Source: Allostella vacuolata
GTDB taxonomy: Bacteria > Pseudomonadota > Alphaproteobacteria > ATCC43930 > Allostellaceae
Reading direction: 5' to 3'
Length of the DNA: 64,000 bases
NCBI GenBank assembly: GCA_006739055.1
Contig: AP019702.1
Span: 5,667,388 to 5,731,387, forward strand
Each line of letters starts with the position of its first letter. The stretch's first letter is position 1. Below are positions 42,454 to 50,457 of this stretch, one piece after another. The notes under the pieces were generated by a model. That model had not been told where the DNA came from and did not search any database. It saw nothing but the letters and a program-made list of their open reading frames with translations. Made by a program: the position numbers and the translations under genes.

Positions 42454-43737
42454 TCAGCTCGGCCGATCGTCGAAGGCGGCCGGCGCGGGGTGGACGACGA
42501 CGGGCGCCGAACCGCGACGGATCTCCATGATCGCCAGCGCCCGGTCGGACAACCCGTCGCGGCGGAAGCGGAAGAGGCCTTCCACGCCGGCGAATCCGTT
42601 CGGCTGGGTGATGGCGTCGATCGAGAAGTCGGGGCCGCCCGGACGGCGGGCGAGTGCCGCGGCGAGCGCCGTGGCGTCGTAGGGCAGGGTCGCGATCCGC
42701 GGCGGCGGCCGGCCTTGCAGCGCGGCAAAGCGCTCGGTGAAGGCGACCCGGGCCTCTGCCGGCGGTGCCGCGAACCAGGAGCCGTACAGTGCCGGCTCCC
42801 GCCACATCGACGGGTCGTCCCACAGCTGGGTGCCGAGGAAGCGGGCCCGGGCCCCGCGCGTCTCATAGTAGGCGTAGATCGGGGCCAGGGTGACCGCCCG
42901 TTGCGGCGCCTCCGGCAGAACCACGAAGTCGGCCGGCTGCCGCGCCAGCCGGCGCGCGGTCTCCTGCGAATCGGCGCCGCCCGGATCGTAGAACTCGACG
43001 GCGACCAGGCTGCCGCCGACCTGGGGCACGGTTTCCTCGGCGGCCTGCGCCCCGCGCTGGCCGTAGGCGGAAGCGGGCGCCAGGACCGCGAACCGCTTGC
43101 CGCCGCCGGCCGCGGCCTCCGCCACCACCCGCTGGATCTGCGGCCGCGGCAGGAGACCCATCACGAAGATCCCCGCGCCGGCCACGTCGGCATCGTTGGT
43201 GAAGGCGATCACCGGCACCCCGCGCTCGCGGGCCGGCCCGGCGGCAGCGCGAACCTCATGCGAGAAGAGCGGGCCGAGGATCAGGTTGGCGCCGGCGTCG
43301 ATCGCCTTGCGGGCGGCAGCCTCGGCCCCTTCCGCGGTGCCGTTCGTGTCTTCCGGCACGAGCGAGATGCCGGGCGCCTGCCCCGGCCCGGCCTGGCCGG
43401 CATCGATCAGCGCCATCTGCGCCGCTTCCAGCATGGCGCCGCCGAGCGCCGCGTGCTGGCCCGTCAGCGGCAGCAGCAGGGCGACCTGGGCCGTGCCGCG
43501 GCCGATCCCGGCCATCGCCGGGCTGGGGGCGGCCGGCACCGGCTGGACGGTCGGCGGCGGCTCGACCACCATCGCCTGGGGCGGCGGCATCGGTTGCTGT
43601 CGGGGGGGCGCCTGCCGTACGGTGGGACCACAGGCGGCGAGCGACAGAGCGAAGGCGACACATGCCGCGGTCCACAGACCAGACGGACGACGAGGGCCAG
43701 GCGGAAGGCGAAGGCGGGCGGCTCGCACGGGCGGCAC
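42454..43737 (-). CDS. Penicillin-binding protein activator-like lipoprotein (LpoA family, periplasmic-binding fold)
   Basis: A 427-residue outer-membrane lipoprotein candidate. The signal ends in the lipobox LAAC with Cys36, followed by a Pro/Gln-rich linker (about 40-85). Then comes a Peripla_BP_6 fold ('VALLLPLTGQHAALGGAMLEAAQMALIDAG', 'GANLILGPLFSHEVRAAAGPA', 'DADVAGAGIFVMGLLPRPQIQRVV') as in LpoA C-terminal domains, which activate PBP1a in Gammaproteobacteria. Alphaproteobacterial homologues next to rsmI-yraN carry the same annotation, but a direct role is untested. The start is GTG (43737), inside the 5' end of the divergent rsmI; a GTG at 43728 is also possible. Confidence 0.85.
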   Translation of the reverse strand: MPPVRAARLRLPPGPRRPSGLWTAACVAFALSLAACGPTVRQAPPRQQPMPPPQAMVVEPPPTVQPVPAAPSPAMAGIGRGTAQVALLLPLTGQHAALGGAMLEAAQMALIDAGQAGPGQAPGISLVPEDTNGTAEGAEAAARKAIDAGANLILGPLFSHEVRAAAGPARERGVPVIAFTNDADVAGAGIFVMGLLPRPQIQRVVAEAAAGGGKRFAVLAPASAYGQRGAQAAEETVPQVGGSLVAVEFYDPGGADSQETARRLARQPADFVVLPEAPQRAVTLAPIYAYYETRGARARFLGTQLWDDPSMWREPALYGSWFAAPPAEARVAFTERFAALQGRPPPRIATLPYDATALAAALARRPGGPDFSIDAITQPNGFAGVEGLFRFRRDGLSDRALAIMEIRRGSAPVVVHPAPAAFDDRPS

Positions 43738-44717
43738 TCCCAGCAGGGGAAGAAGGTCGGCCGGAGCCTATCGATGCACCCGCGGCAAGTAAACCGGATG
43801 CGGACGACATCCCGGATGGGCCGCTGCCTGCGCAGGGCCGGCTGCCGGCCGGGCTTTATGTCGTGGCCACCCCGATCGGCAACCGCCGCGACATCACCCT
43901 GCGGGCGGTCGACACGCTGTGTGCGGCCGATCTGATCGCCTGCGAGGACACGCGGGTGAGCGGCCCCTTCGTGCGCGGCCTGGGTGCTGTGGCGCCGCTT
44001 GTCGCCTATCACGACCACAATGCGGCGCGGATGCGGCCGAAGCTGCTGGAGCGGATGGCGGCGGGGCTGGCGGTGGCCCTGGTCTCCGATGCCGGCACGC
44101 CGCTGGTCTCCGACCCCGGCTATCGCCTGGTGGCGGACTGCCTGGCCCGGGAGATCGCGGTGACGACCCTGCCCGGACCGTCGGCACCGCTGGCCGCCCT
44201 GGTCCTCTCCGGCCTGCCGAGCGACCGGTTCCTGTTCGCGGGTTTCCTGCCGCCTAAGGCGGGCGCACGCGCCTCGGCCCTGGCCGAGGTGGCGGGCGTG
44301 CCGGCGACGCTGCTGTTCTTCGAGACGGCGCCGCGGCTCGCCGACAGCCTGGAGCAGATGGCGGCCGTCCTGGGCGATCGCCCGGCGGCGGTCGCCCGCG
44401 AGCTGACCAAACTGCACGAAGAGGTCCGGCGCGGGTCCCTGGCGACCCTGGCAGCGCACTACCGCACGGCCGGGCCGCCGCGCGGGGAGATCGTGGTGGT
44501 GGTCGGCCCGCCGCCGCCGGCCGAGGCGCCGGGCGACGACGAGGTCGACCGACGCCTGCGCCAGGCGCTGGCGACGATGCGGGTCAAGGACGCCGCGACG
44601 GCGGTGGCTGCGGCAACCGGCCTGCCGCGCCGGGACGTCTATGCCCGCGCGCTCGCCATCAGCATGGCCACCAGGGATCCATCCGAGGATGGGCGTCCGG
44701 AAGGGAACGACCGATGA
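43662..44717 (+). CDS. rsmI: 16S rRNA (cytidine1402-2'-O)-methyltransferase RsmI
   Basis: A 351-residue tetrapyrrole-methylase-fold enzyme. The catalytic core starts near residue 60 with 'GLYVVATPIGNRRDITLRA' and shows 'CEDTRVSG', 'ALVSDAGTPLVSDPGYRL' and 'LPGPSAPLAALVLSGLPSDRF'. The first 58 residues are acidic, low-complexity and not part of the family, but no in-frame start codon lies closer to the core, so the ATG at 43662 is needed. This makes the 5' end overlap the divergent lipoprotein gene by 76 bp. It overlaps yraN by four bases. Confidence 0.9.
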   Translation: MPRSTDQTDDEGQAEGEGGRLARAALPAGEEGRPEPIDAPAASKPDADDIPDGPLPAQGRLPAGLYVVATPIGNRRDITLRAVDTLCAADLIACEDTRVSGPFVRGLGAVAPLVAYHDHNAARMRPKLLERMAAGLAVALVSDAGTPLVSDPGYRLVADCLAREIAVTTLPGPSAPLAALVLSGLPSDRFLFAGFLPPKAGARASALAEVAGVPATLLFFETAPRLADSLEQMAAVLGDRPAAVARELTKLHEEVRRGSLATLAAHYRTAGPPRGEIVVVVGPPPPAEAPGDDEVDRRLRQALATMRVKDAATAVAAATGLPRRDVYARALAISMATRDPSEDGRPEGNDR

Positions 44718-45115
44718 ACGGCTCGCGGGAACGGCTGATGCCGGGGGCTGCGGCCCGGCGCGCGGCGGCGGAGCGGCGCGGGCGGCGGGCCGAGACCTGG
44801 GCCGGCTGGCTCCTGCGCCTGAAGGGCTATCGGGTGGTCGCCCGGCGCTGGCGCGGCCGGGCGGGAGAGATCGACCTGATCGCCCGGCGCGGGCGCACGC
44901 TCGCCATGGTCGAGGTCAAGGCGCGGGCCGACCTGACGACCGCGGCGGGCTCGCTCGGCGCCAAGGGGCAGGCGCGGATCGCGCGTGCCGCGAGCGAATA
45001 CCTGCTCGGCCGGCCCGACCTGGCGGGCCTGGAGGTCCGCTTCGACGTGGTCCTGGCGAGCCCCGGCCGCCTGCCGCGGCACCTTCCCGACGCGTGGCGG
45101 CCCCGAGCCCCATGA
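44714..45115 (+). CDS. yraN: YraN/UPF0102 family nuclease-like protein
   Basis: A 133-residue protein with an endonuclease-like fold. The probable active site is in GEIDLIARRG (51-60, Asp54) and VEVKAR (66-71, Glu67 and Lys69), the PD-(D/E)xK arrangement. The N terminus is rich in Arg/Ala. Members are near-universally next to rsmI and are thought to act on Holliday-type or damaged DNA; the role is unsettled. It overlaps both neighbours by four bases. Confidence 0.92.
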   Translation: MNGSRERLMPGAAARRAAAERRGRRAETWAGWLLRLKGYRVVARRWRGRAGEIDLIARRGRTLAMVEVKARADLTTAAGSLGAKGQARIARAASEYLLGRPDLAGLEVRFDVVLASPGRLPRHLPDAWRPRAP

Positions 45116-45954
45116 CAGACCCCCTGGCCGGGCGGGACGAGGCGCAGGCCATCCTGCGGTCGCTGGCCGACGTTCCCGACGATGCCTTCGACCTCGGCGA
45201 AGGGGCGCTGGCCCTGGCGGCGCTCGACCGGCCCCTGGTGCCGCTCGATCGCTATCGCGACCATCTGGCGGCGCTGGCCACCGCGGTCGATGCGCGGGCG
45301 GGGGCCGATGTCGGCCTGCCCGGCCGCGCCCGGGCGCTGGCTGAGGTGATCGCGGTCGACGAGCGTTACCAGGGCGACGCCCTGACCTACGACGACCTCC
45401 AGAACGCCAACATGATCCGGGTGATGGACCGCCGCAAAGGCCTGCCGGTGGCGCTCGGCATCCTCTATCTCGACGTGGCGCGGCGCCTCGGCTGGGATGC
45501 CTGCGGCCTGTCCTTTCCCGGGCACTTCCTGATCGCGGTCGGTGCCGGCGGGGGGCGGGCGATCCTCGACCCGTTCCATCGCGGCCGGCTGTGCGACGCC
45601 GCCGACCTGCGCGGCCTGCTCAAGTCCATGGTCGGTGCGGGCGAGGAGCTGGATCCCAGCCACTACGCCCCGGTGCCGAACCGCTCGGTGCTGCTGCGGC
45701 TGCACAACAACGTCAAGATGCGCCGGCTGCGCGCCCGCGATCCGGCCGGCGCGGTCGCCGCCATCGAGGCCATGCTGCTGTTCGCGCCGGGCGAGGTCGC
45801 CCTGTGGCACGAGGCCGGTCTGATCCATGGGCACCTGGGCAACCTGCGTGCCGCCGCCGCGGCGATCGGGCAGGCGCTGGAGCGAACCCCCGATGCCCGG
45901 CTTCGCCATTCCCTGGCCACGCTGCTTCAGGATCTGCGCAGCCGGCTGAACTGA
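45112..45954 (+). CDS. SirB1-family transglutaminase-like protein with TPR-like tail
   Basis: A 280-residue protein. A transglutaminase-like/SirB1 domain ('YQGDALTYDDLQNANMIRVMDRRKGLPVALGILYLDVARRLGWDACGLSFPGHFLI') occupies the middle. A helical TPR-like segment follows at about 205-275 ('ARDPAGAVAAIEAMLLFAPGEVALWHEAGLIHGHLGNLRAAAAAIGQALERTP'). Cys and His residues expected for catalysis are present in 'DACGLSFPGHF', but SirB1 proteins are of uncertain activity. The ATG overlaps the yraN stop, so it belongs to the rsmI operon. Quoted segments are contiguous stretches of one domain. Confidence 0.85.
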   Translation: MTDPLAGRDEAQAILRSLADVPDDAFDLGEGALALAALDRPLVPLDRYRDHLAALATAVDARAGADVGLPGRARALAEVIAVDERYQGDALTYDDLQNANMIRVMDRRKGLPVALGILYLDVARRLGWDACGLSFPGHFLIAVGAGGGRAILDPFHRGRLCDAADLRGLLKSMVGAGEELDPSHYAPVPNRSVLLRLHNNVKMRRLRARDPAGAVAAIEAMLLFAPGEVALWHEAGLIHGHLGNLRAAAAAIGQALERTPDARLRHSLATLLQDLRSRLN

Positions 45955-45963
45955 ACCGCGCCG

Positions 45964-46326
45964 TCAGCGGCCGGCCGGCAGGCCGGTGCATCCCCCGATC
46001 ATGGCGAAGCCGATGTCGAGCGGCGGATAGGCGGCGATGGCGCCTGCGGTTCGCAGGCGGCCGACGAAGCCGGGCGCGTCGCTGTCGGCAACGACCAGGT
46101 TCGGCAGGAAGGTCGCCCGCACGAGCCGGCCGTCGGCGGCGGCGATCGCTGCCAGCGCGTGCATCGGGTCTGCCGTCGGCGGGAACAGCACCGCGACGGT
46201 GCCCGACCGGTCCGGCGGCAGCGCCGCCAGCGCCAGCAACAGGGCGGCGGCTGCGGCCCACAGGGCCAGGACGCCGCCGGCGAGCCCGAGCGCGAGCCGG
46301 TGCGGCCGCGAGGCGTGGCCTGCCAT
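45964..46326 (-). CDS. Small single-span membrane protein of unknown function
   Basis: A 120-residue protein with one hydrophobic helix at about residues 10-35, then a periplasmic part with 'AVLFPPTADPMHALAAIAAADGRLV' and 'FVGRLRTAGAIAAYPP'. I do not recognise the family; codon usage matches the neighbours and the start ATG is clear. It sits between the rsmI operon (convergent) and the MFS gene on the same strand (27 bp gap), and could be cotranscribed with the latter. Confidence 0.7.
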   Translation of the reverse strand: MAGHASRPHRLALGLAGGVLALWAAAAALLLALAALPPDRSGTVAVLFPPTADPMHALAAIAAADGRLVRATFLPNLVVADSDAPGFVGRLRTAGAIAAYPPLDIGFAMIGGCTGLPAGR

Positions 46327-46353
46327 CGCCGTCCCTTGCCGGGCCCGCCTCAG

Positions 46354-47556
46354 CTACGGCCTGACCGGGGCGAGCCGGGCCGACCGCTCCGCGATCGGCA
46401 GGTGGATCAGCGCCGCGAACAGCCCGAGGGCTACCCCGAACCACCAGACGAGATCGTAGCTGCCGGTGGCGTCGTAGATCCGGCCGCCCAGCCAGACGCC
46501 GAAGAACGCACCGACCTGATGGCTGAGGAAGACGATCCCGAACAGGGTCGCCATGTAGCGCGGCCCGAACATGACGGCGACCAGGCCGGAGGTGAGGGGA
46601 ACCGTCGACAGCCAGAGCAGGCCCATGGCGGCCGCGAAGATCAGCACCGACGCCGAGGAGGGCGGGGTCAGGACGAATATGGTGATGACGATCGCGCGAC
46701 CGAGATAGATCAGGCTCAGCAGCCACTTCTTGCTGAGCCGGCCGCCCAGCACGCCGGCGGTGTAGGAGCCGACGATGTTGAACAGCCCCACCAGCGCCAG
46801 CGCCCAGCCGGCGATCGACGCCGGCACGCCCACATCCTTCAGGTAGGGCGGCAGGTGGGTCAGGATGAAGGCGACGTGGAAACCGCAGACGAAGAAGCCG
46901 GCCACCAGGTACCAGTAGCTGACATGGGCCCCGGCCTCGCGCAAGGCCTGGCCCATGGACTGCTGGCCGGCGACGTGATCGGGCCGGCCGCGCAGGAACC
47001 AGGCGAGCGGCAGCATGAAGAGCGCCATCGCGCCGATGACGACGAGCGCGCTGCTCCAACCGAGGAGGCCGAGCAGGAGCTGCTCTATGGGAGCGATGAG
47101 GAACTGCCCCATCGAACCGGCAGCGGTGCCGAGGCCGAAGGCCCAGGTCCGCTTCTCCGCCGGGACGGCGCGGCCGAGCGCGGCGAGGACGATCGAGAAC
47201 GAGGCGCAGGACAGGCCGAACCCGACCATGACCCCCATGGTCGCGTGCAGCATCCAGGGTTCGCTGGCGAACGGCATCAGCGCGGTGCCGATGCAATAAA
47301 GGATCGCGCCCAGCGCCAGCACCCGGCCGGTGCCCCAGCGGTCGGCCGCCGCCGCGGCGAACGGGACGCCCAGGCCCCACAGCAGGTTCTGCACCGCCGA
47401 CGCCAGCGAGAACACCTCGCGGCCCCAGCCGCGCGTGTCGCTCATCGGCTCCAGGAACAGGCCGAACCCGGTGCGCAGGCCGAACGAGAAGATGTTGAAC
47501 AGACAGCCCGCGACGATGACGATCATCACGACCCGGCCGGCCTGGACGCCTTGCAT
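46354..47556 (-). CDS. Major facilitator superfamily transporter
   Basis: A 400-residue inner-membrane carrier with twelve predicted helices. Loop 2-3 has 'ADRWGTGRVLALGA' in the position of the MFS G-x-x-x-D-R-x-x-G-R motif. The halves are joined by a loop near residues 190-210 ('RGRPDHVAGQQSMGQALREAG'). It resembles OFA/monocarboxylate-type porters rather than a drug pump, but the substrate is unknown. The regulator gene lies just upstream, and two 16-bp direct repeats occupy the gap before the ATG. Confidence 0.9.
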   Translation of the reverse strand: MQGVQAGRVVMIVIVAGCLFNIFSFGLRTGFGLFLEPMSDTRGWGREVFSLASAVQNLLWGLGVPFAAAAADRWGTGRVLALGAILYCIGTALMPFASEPWMLHATMGVMVGFGLSCASFSIVLAALGRAVPAEKRTWAFGLGTAAGSMGQFLIAPIEQLLLGLLGWSSALVVIGAMALFMLPLAWFLRGRPDHVAGQQSMGQALREAGAHVSYWYLVAGFFVCGFHVAFILTHLPPYLKDVGVPASIAGWALALVGLFNIVGSYTAGVLGGRLSKKWLLSLIYLGRAIVITIFVLTPPSSASVLIFAAAMGLLWLSTVPLTSGLVAVMFGPRYMATLFGIVFLSHQVGAFFGVWLGGRIYDATGSYDLVWWFGVALGLFAALIHLPIAERSARLAPVRP

Positions 47557-47585
47557 GCTCGACTCCCTTCGGGCGCGGGCCCGAC

Positions 47586-47617
47586 TTTGCGATATGTCGT
47601 CTTTGCGATATGTCGTC
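47586..47617. repeat. Two perfect 16-bp direct repeats between the HxlR regulator and MFS genes
   Basis: TTTGCGATATGTCGTC occurs at 47586-47601 and again at 47602-47617 without a spacer. The array ends at the regulator stop codon and lies 30 bp before the MFS start, where an operator would act. It may instead be a recent tandem duplication. Confidence 0.75.
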
Positions 47618-48105
47618 TAGGTGCGGTCGGGCTCGGCCAGGCGCGCACGCTCGGCCGCGTACGCCTGGCCGAACTCGACCTGGATGTCACGGGCACCGAC
47701 CGGCTCGCCGCATTCCGAACAGCACAGGACCGGGCGCGTGGGCCGGCCGCAACCGCGGTGGACCAGGGTGACCGGCGGACCGTCGGGCGCGCCCATCCAC
47801 CGTTGCCCCCACAGGCTGAGCGTCACCATCACCGGATGCAGCTCGCGGCCCTTGGCGGTCAGGCGGTATTCGTGCCGGACCGGCCGTTCCTGGTACGCTT
47901 GCTTCTCCATGACCCCCTCGGCCACCAGCTTGCCCAGCCGATCGGCGACCAGGCGCGGCGAGGCCTGCGTCAGGCGCTGGAAATCCTCGAAGCGGCGGAC
48001 GCCGAAGAACGCCTCGCGCAGGATCAGCAGGGTCCAGCGGTCGCCGACGATGGCCAGCGCCCGGGCGATCGAACAGGTGGATTCGCCGATGTCGGACCAG
48101 CGCAT
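47617..48105 (-). CDS. HxlR-type winged-helix transcriptional regulator with C-terminal cysteine cluster
   Basis: A 162-residue regulator. The winged helix ('CSIARALAIVGDRWTLLILREAFFGVRRFEDFQ', 'LVADRLGKLVAEGVMEK', 'EYRLTAKGRELHPV') fills residues 10-95. A tail with 'HRGCGRPTRPVLCCSECGEPV' holds four cysteines and may bind zinc, as in related regulators. It is next to an MFS gene it may control. A 15-bp palindrome sits 7 bp upstream of its start codon, a likely auto-regulatory operator. Confidence 0.88.
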   Translation of the reverse strand: MRWSDIGESTCSIARALAIVGDRWTLLILREAFFGVRRFEDFQRLTQASPRLVADRLGKLVAEGVMEKQAYQERPVRHEYRLTAKGRELHPVMVTLSLWGQRWMGAPDGPPVTLVHRGCGRPTRPVLCCSECGEPVGARDIQVEFGQAYAAERARLAEPDRT

Positions 48106-48111
48106 GAGTGA

Positions 48112-48126
48112 CTTCCGTTTCGGAAG
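48112..48126. promoter_or_regulatory. 15-bp palindrome, candidate HxlR-regulator operator
   Basis: CTTCCG-TTT-CGGAAG is a perfect inverted repeat 7 bp upstream of the regulator's start codon on the minus strand. It is placed to block its own translation start region or promoter. Binding is inferred. Confidence 0.5.
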
Positions 48127-48244
48127 GGACTATAGGCAGTCTTCGAACGGCCGGTCAATGGCCGCCGCAGCCGCTCGTCTGGGCCGGCGCCCGCCGCTAT
48201 AGTCGCCGCCCTGCCATCCGCCTCGTCCGCCCCGGAGCCGCCCC

Positions 48245-49207
48245 ATGAGCCTCGCCGTCGCCATCCAGATGGACCCGATCGAAACCATCAACATCGACGC
48301 AGACTCGTCCTTCGTCCTGGCGCTCGAGGCGCAGCGCCGCGGGCACGCCCTCTTCCACTACCTGCCCCAGCACCTGTCGCTGCGCGGCGGCCGCGTGGTC
48401 GCGCGCTGCCGGCCGCTGCAGGTGCGGCGCGAGAAGGGCAACCACCACACCTTCGGCCCATGGGAGACGATCGACCTCGCCACCATGGATGTCGTCCTGA
48501 TGCGCCAGGACCCGCCGTTCGACATGGCCTACATCACGGCCACCCACCTGCTGGAGCACATCCATCCCGAGACGCTGGTGGTGAACGACCCGGTCCGGGT
48601 GCGCAACGCGCCGGAGAAGCTCTACGTCACCCACTTCCCCGAACTGATGCCGCCGACGCTGATCACCGCCGACCGGCAGGAAATCCTGGCCTTCCGTGCC
48701 GAATACAAGGACATCATCGTCAAGCCGCTGTTCGGCAATGGCGGCTCGGGCGTCTTCCATATCGGCCCGGACGACGAGAACCTGTCGGCGCTGCTGGAGA
48801 TGTTCACCCAGCTCTTCCGCGAACCGATCATCATCCAGCGCTACCTGCCGGAGGTGCGCCAGGGCGACAAGCGCATCATCCTGATCGACGGGGTGCCCGG
48901 CGGCGCCATCGACCGGGTGCCGGAGAAGGGCGAGGCGCGGGCCAACATGCATGCCGGCGCCAAGCCGCAGAAGGCGACCCTGACCGAGCGCGACCGCGAG
49001 ATCTGCGCCGCCATCGGCCCGGCGCTGCGCGAGGCGGGCCTGATCTTCGTCGGCATCGACGTCATCGGCGGCTACCTGACCGAGATCAACGTGACGTCGC
49101 CGACCGGCATCCAGGAGATCAACCGCTTCGACGGCGTCCGGCTGGAATCCGACATCTGGGACGCGATCGATCGCCGCCTCGCCGAACGGCCACGCCCGGC
49201 CGTCTGA
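48245..49207 (+). CDS. gshB: Glutathione synthetase
   Basis: A 320-residue ATP-grasp enzyme that adds glycine to gamma-glutamylcysteine. Family motifs: '[29 protein letters not shown]' at the N terminus, '[20 protein letters not shown]', the ATP-grasp '[17 protein letters not shown]' and '[21 protein letters not shown]' with metal-binding residues. Length is normal for the family (about 315). The start at 48245 is the ATG before this N terminus. It is normally next to rsmI-yraN and comM; accessory genes now separate them. A 14-bp duplication covers its stop codon. Confidence 0.95.
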   Translation: MSLAVAIQMDPIETINIDADSSFVLALEAQRRGHALFHYLPQHLSLRGGRVVARCRPLQVRREKGNHHTFGPWETIDLATMDVVLMRQDPPFDMAYITATHLLEHIHPETLVVNDPVRVRNAPEKLYVTHFPELMPPTLITADRQEILAFRAEYKDIIVKPLFGNGGSGVFHIGPDDENLSALLEMFTQLFREPIIIQRYLPEVRQGDKRIILIDGVPGGAIDRVPEKGEARANMHAGAKPQKATLTERDREICAAIGPALREAGLIFVGIDVIGGYLTEINVTSPTGIQEINRFDGVRLESDIWDAIDRRLAERPRPAV

Positions 49208-49222
49208 GCCCGGCCGTCTGAG
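49195..49222. repeat. 14-bp tandem duplication spanning the gshB stop codon
   Basis: CCCGGCCGTCTGAG is present twice head to tail (49195-49208 and 49209-49222). The first copy includes the gshB stop TGA; the second is in the untranslated gap. It is probably a replication-slippage duplication with no effect on the protein. Confidence 0.8.
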
Positions 49223-49243
49223 TCACGGGCGGCCGGGGCGGGG

Positions 49244-50446
49244 CTACACCGTCCCGGCCCGCTCCAGGGCAGCCAGCCGCTCGTCTCCGAGGCCCAGGCG
49301 GTGGCCCAGGATGTCGGCGTTGTCCTCTGCCACCTGGGCGTCCCGGAAGTGCCGGAGGCCGTCTCCGGCGTAGCCGCGCGGCGCCCGGCCCGGCACGATC
49401 ACGGGCCCCACGACCGGATCCTCGGTGGCGACGACGTCGCCGCGCGCGCGAAAGTAGGGGTCCTCCGCCAGCGTCGCTCCGTCATGGACGGGGACGAGTT
49501 CGATGTCGAGCGGGCCGAGCGCGGCGCGCGCGTCATCCGGCATGCGGGTCTGGAACCAGGGCGCCAGCGCGGCCGAGAGCCGGTCGCGGCCCGAGTTCGG
49601 CGGGGCATCGACCAGGGCCGCCAGCTTTCCGACACCCTCTGGCCGGACCAGCAGCATCACCCAGCGCCCGTCGGCGCAGCGGAAGCTGGGCAGCCAATCG
49701 CCGTCCGCCTCAGCCGCCCCCCAGCCATAGGGGTCGTTGCCGCCCTGCCGCAGGGGGCTGCGCCCCAGCCGCTCGTGCAGCGCCAGCTGGCAGTCGGCCA
49801 TGCGGAACAGCGGCTCGTACAGCGCCAGGTCGATGTGCGCGCCGCTTCCGCCGGCGCAATCCCGGGCATAGAGCGCGGCCGAGATCGCGAAGAAGCCCAT
49901 CATGCCGGCCGACGTATCGGCCAGGCTGAAGCCGACATGCTGGGGGGTGTCCGCGGGATCTCCGGTCAGCATGACCATGCCACTCAGCGCTTCGGCGATC
50001 TTGCCGAACCCGGGCCGGCCGGCATCGGGCCCGGTCTGGCCGAATCCGGACACGCTCAGCATCACCAGCCGCGGGTTGATCCGCGACAGGTCCTTCCAGC
50101 CGATGCCGAGCCGGTCCATGACACCTGGCCGGTAATTCTCGACCACCACGTCGGCATCGGCGACCAGGCGCAGGAACAGCGCCTTCCCCTCGGGGTCCTT
50201 GAGGTTGAGCGTGACCACCCGCTTGTTGCGCGCGGCCACCCCCCACCACACCTGGACGCCGTTCTTCCGCCGGCCCAGCAGACGCATCGGGTCGCCGCCG
50301 TCGCGCCGTTCGACCTTGATGACCTCGGCCCCCATGTCCGCCAGCAGGCTGCCGGCGAAGGGGCCGGCCAGCGCGATGCCGACCTCGACGACGCGAAGCC
50401 CGTCCAGCGGGCGGGGCGGCGGCGCCCCGGCTGCGATCCCGTCCAT
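49244..50446 (-). CDS. Class III CoA-transferase (CaiB/BaiF), catalytic type
   Basis: A 400-residue family III CoA-transferase. Conserved features: 'GLRVVEVGIALAGPFAGSLLADMGAEVIKVER' near 16-47, 'NYRPGVMDRLGIGW' near 104-117, 'LSVSGFGQTGPDAGRPGFG' near 130-148 and the catalytic Asp177 in SLADTSAGMMG. The enzyme moves CoA between organic acids, e.g. succinyl-CoA to malate, citramalate or a similar acid. The start at 50446 fits the family; the longer open frame is inside the lyase gene. It is the last gene of the LysR-controlled operon, 11 bp after the lyase gene. It pairs with the more divergent paralog at the operon's other end. Confidence 0.9.
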   Translation of the reverse strand: MDGIAAGAPPPRPLDGLRVVEVGIALAGPFAGSLLADMGAEVIKVERRDGGDPMRLLGRRKNGVQVWWGVAARNKRVVTLNLKDPEGKALFLRLVADADVVVENYRPGVMDRLGIGWKDLSRINPRLVMLSVSGFGQTGPDAGRPGFGKIAEALSGMVMLTGDPADTPQHVGFSLADTSAGMMGFFAISAALYARDCAGGSGAHIDLALYEPLFRMADCQLALHERLGRSPLRQGGNDPYGWGAAEADGDWLPSFRCADGRWVMLLVRPEGVGKLAALVDAPPNSGRDRLSAALAPWFQTRMPDDARAALGPLDIELVPVHDGATLAEDPYFRARGDVVATEDPVVGPVIVPGRAPRGYAGDGLRHFRDAQVAEDNADILGHRLGLGDERLAALERAGTV

Positions 50447-50457
50447 GGTCTTCCCCC

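Noticed and set aside
49231-49259. GGCCGGG/CCCGGCC repeat between gshB and the CoA-transferase gene as a bidirectional terminator
   Set aside because: It overlaps the CoA-transferase stop, has a 15-base loop and lacks T-runs. In such GC-rich DNA a 7-bp repeat of G and C is expected by chance.
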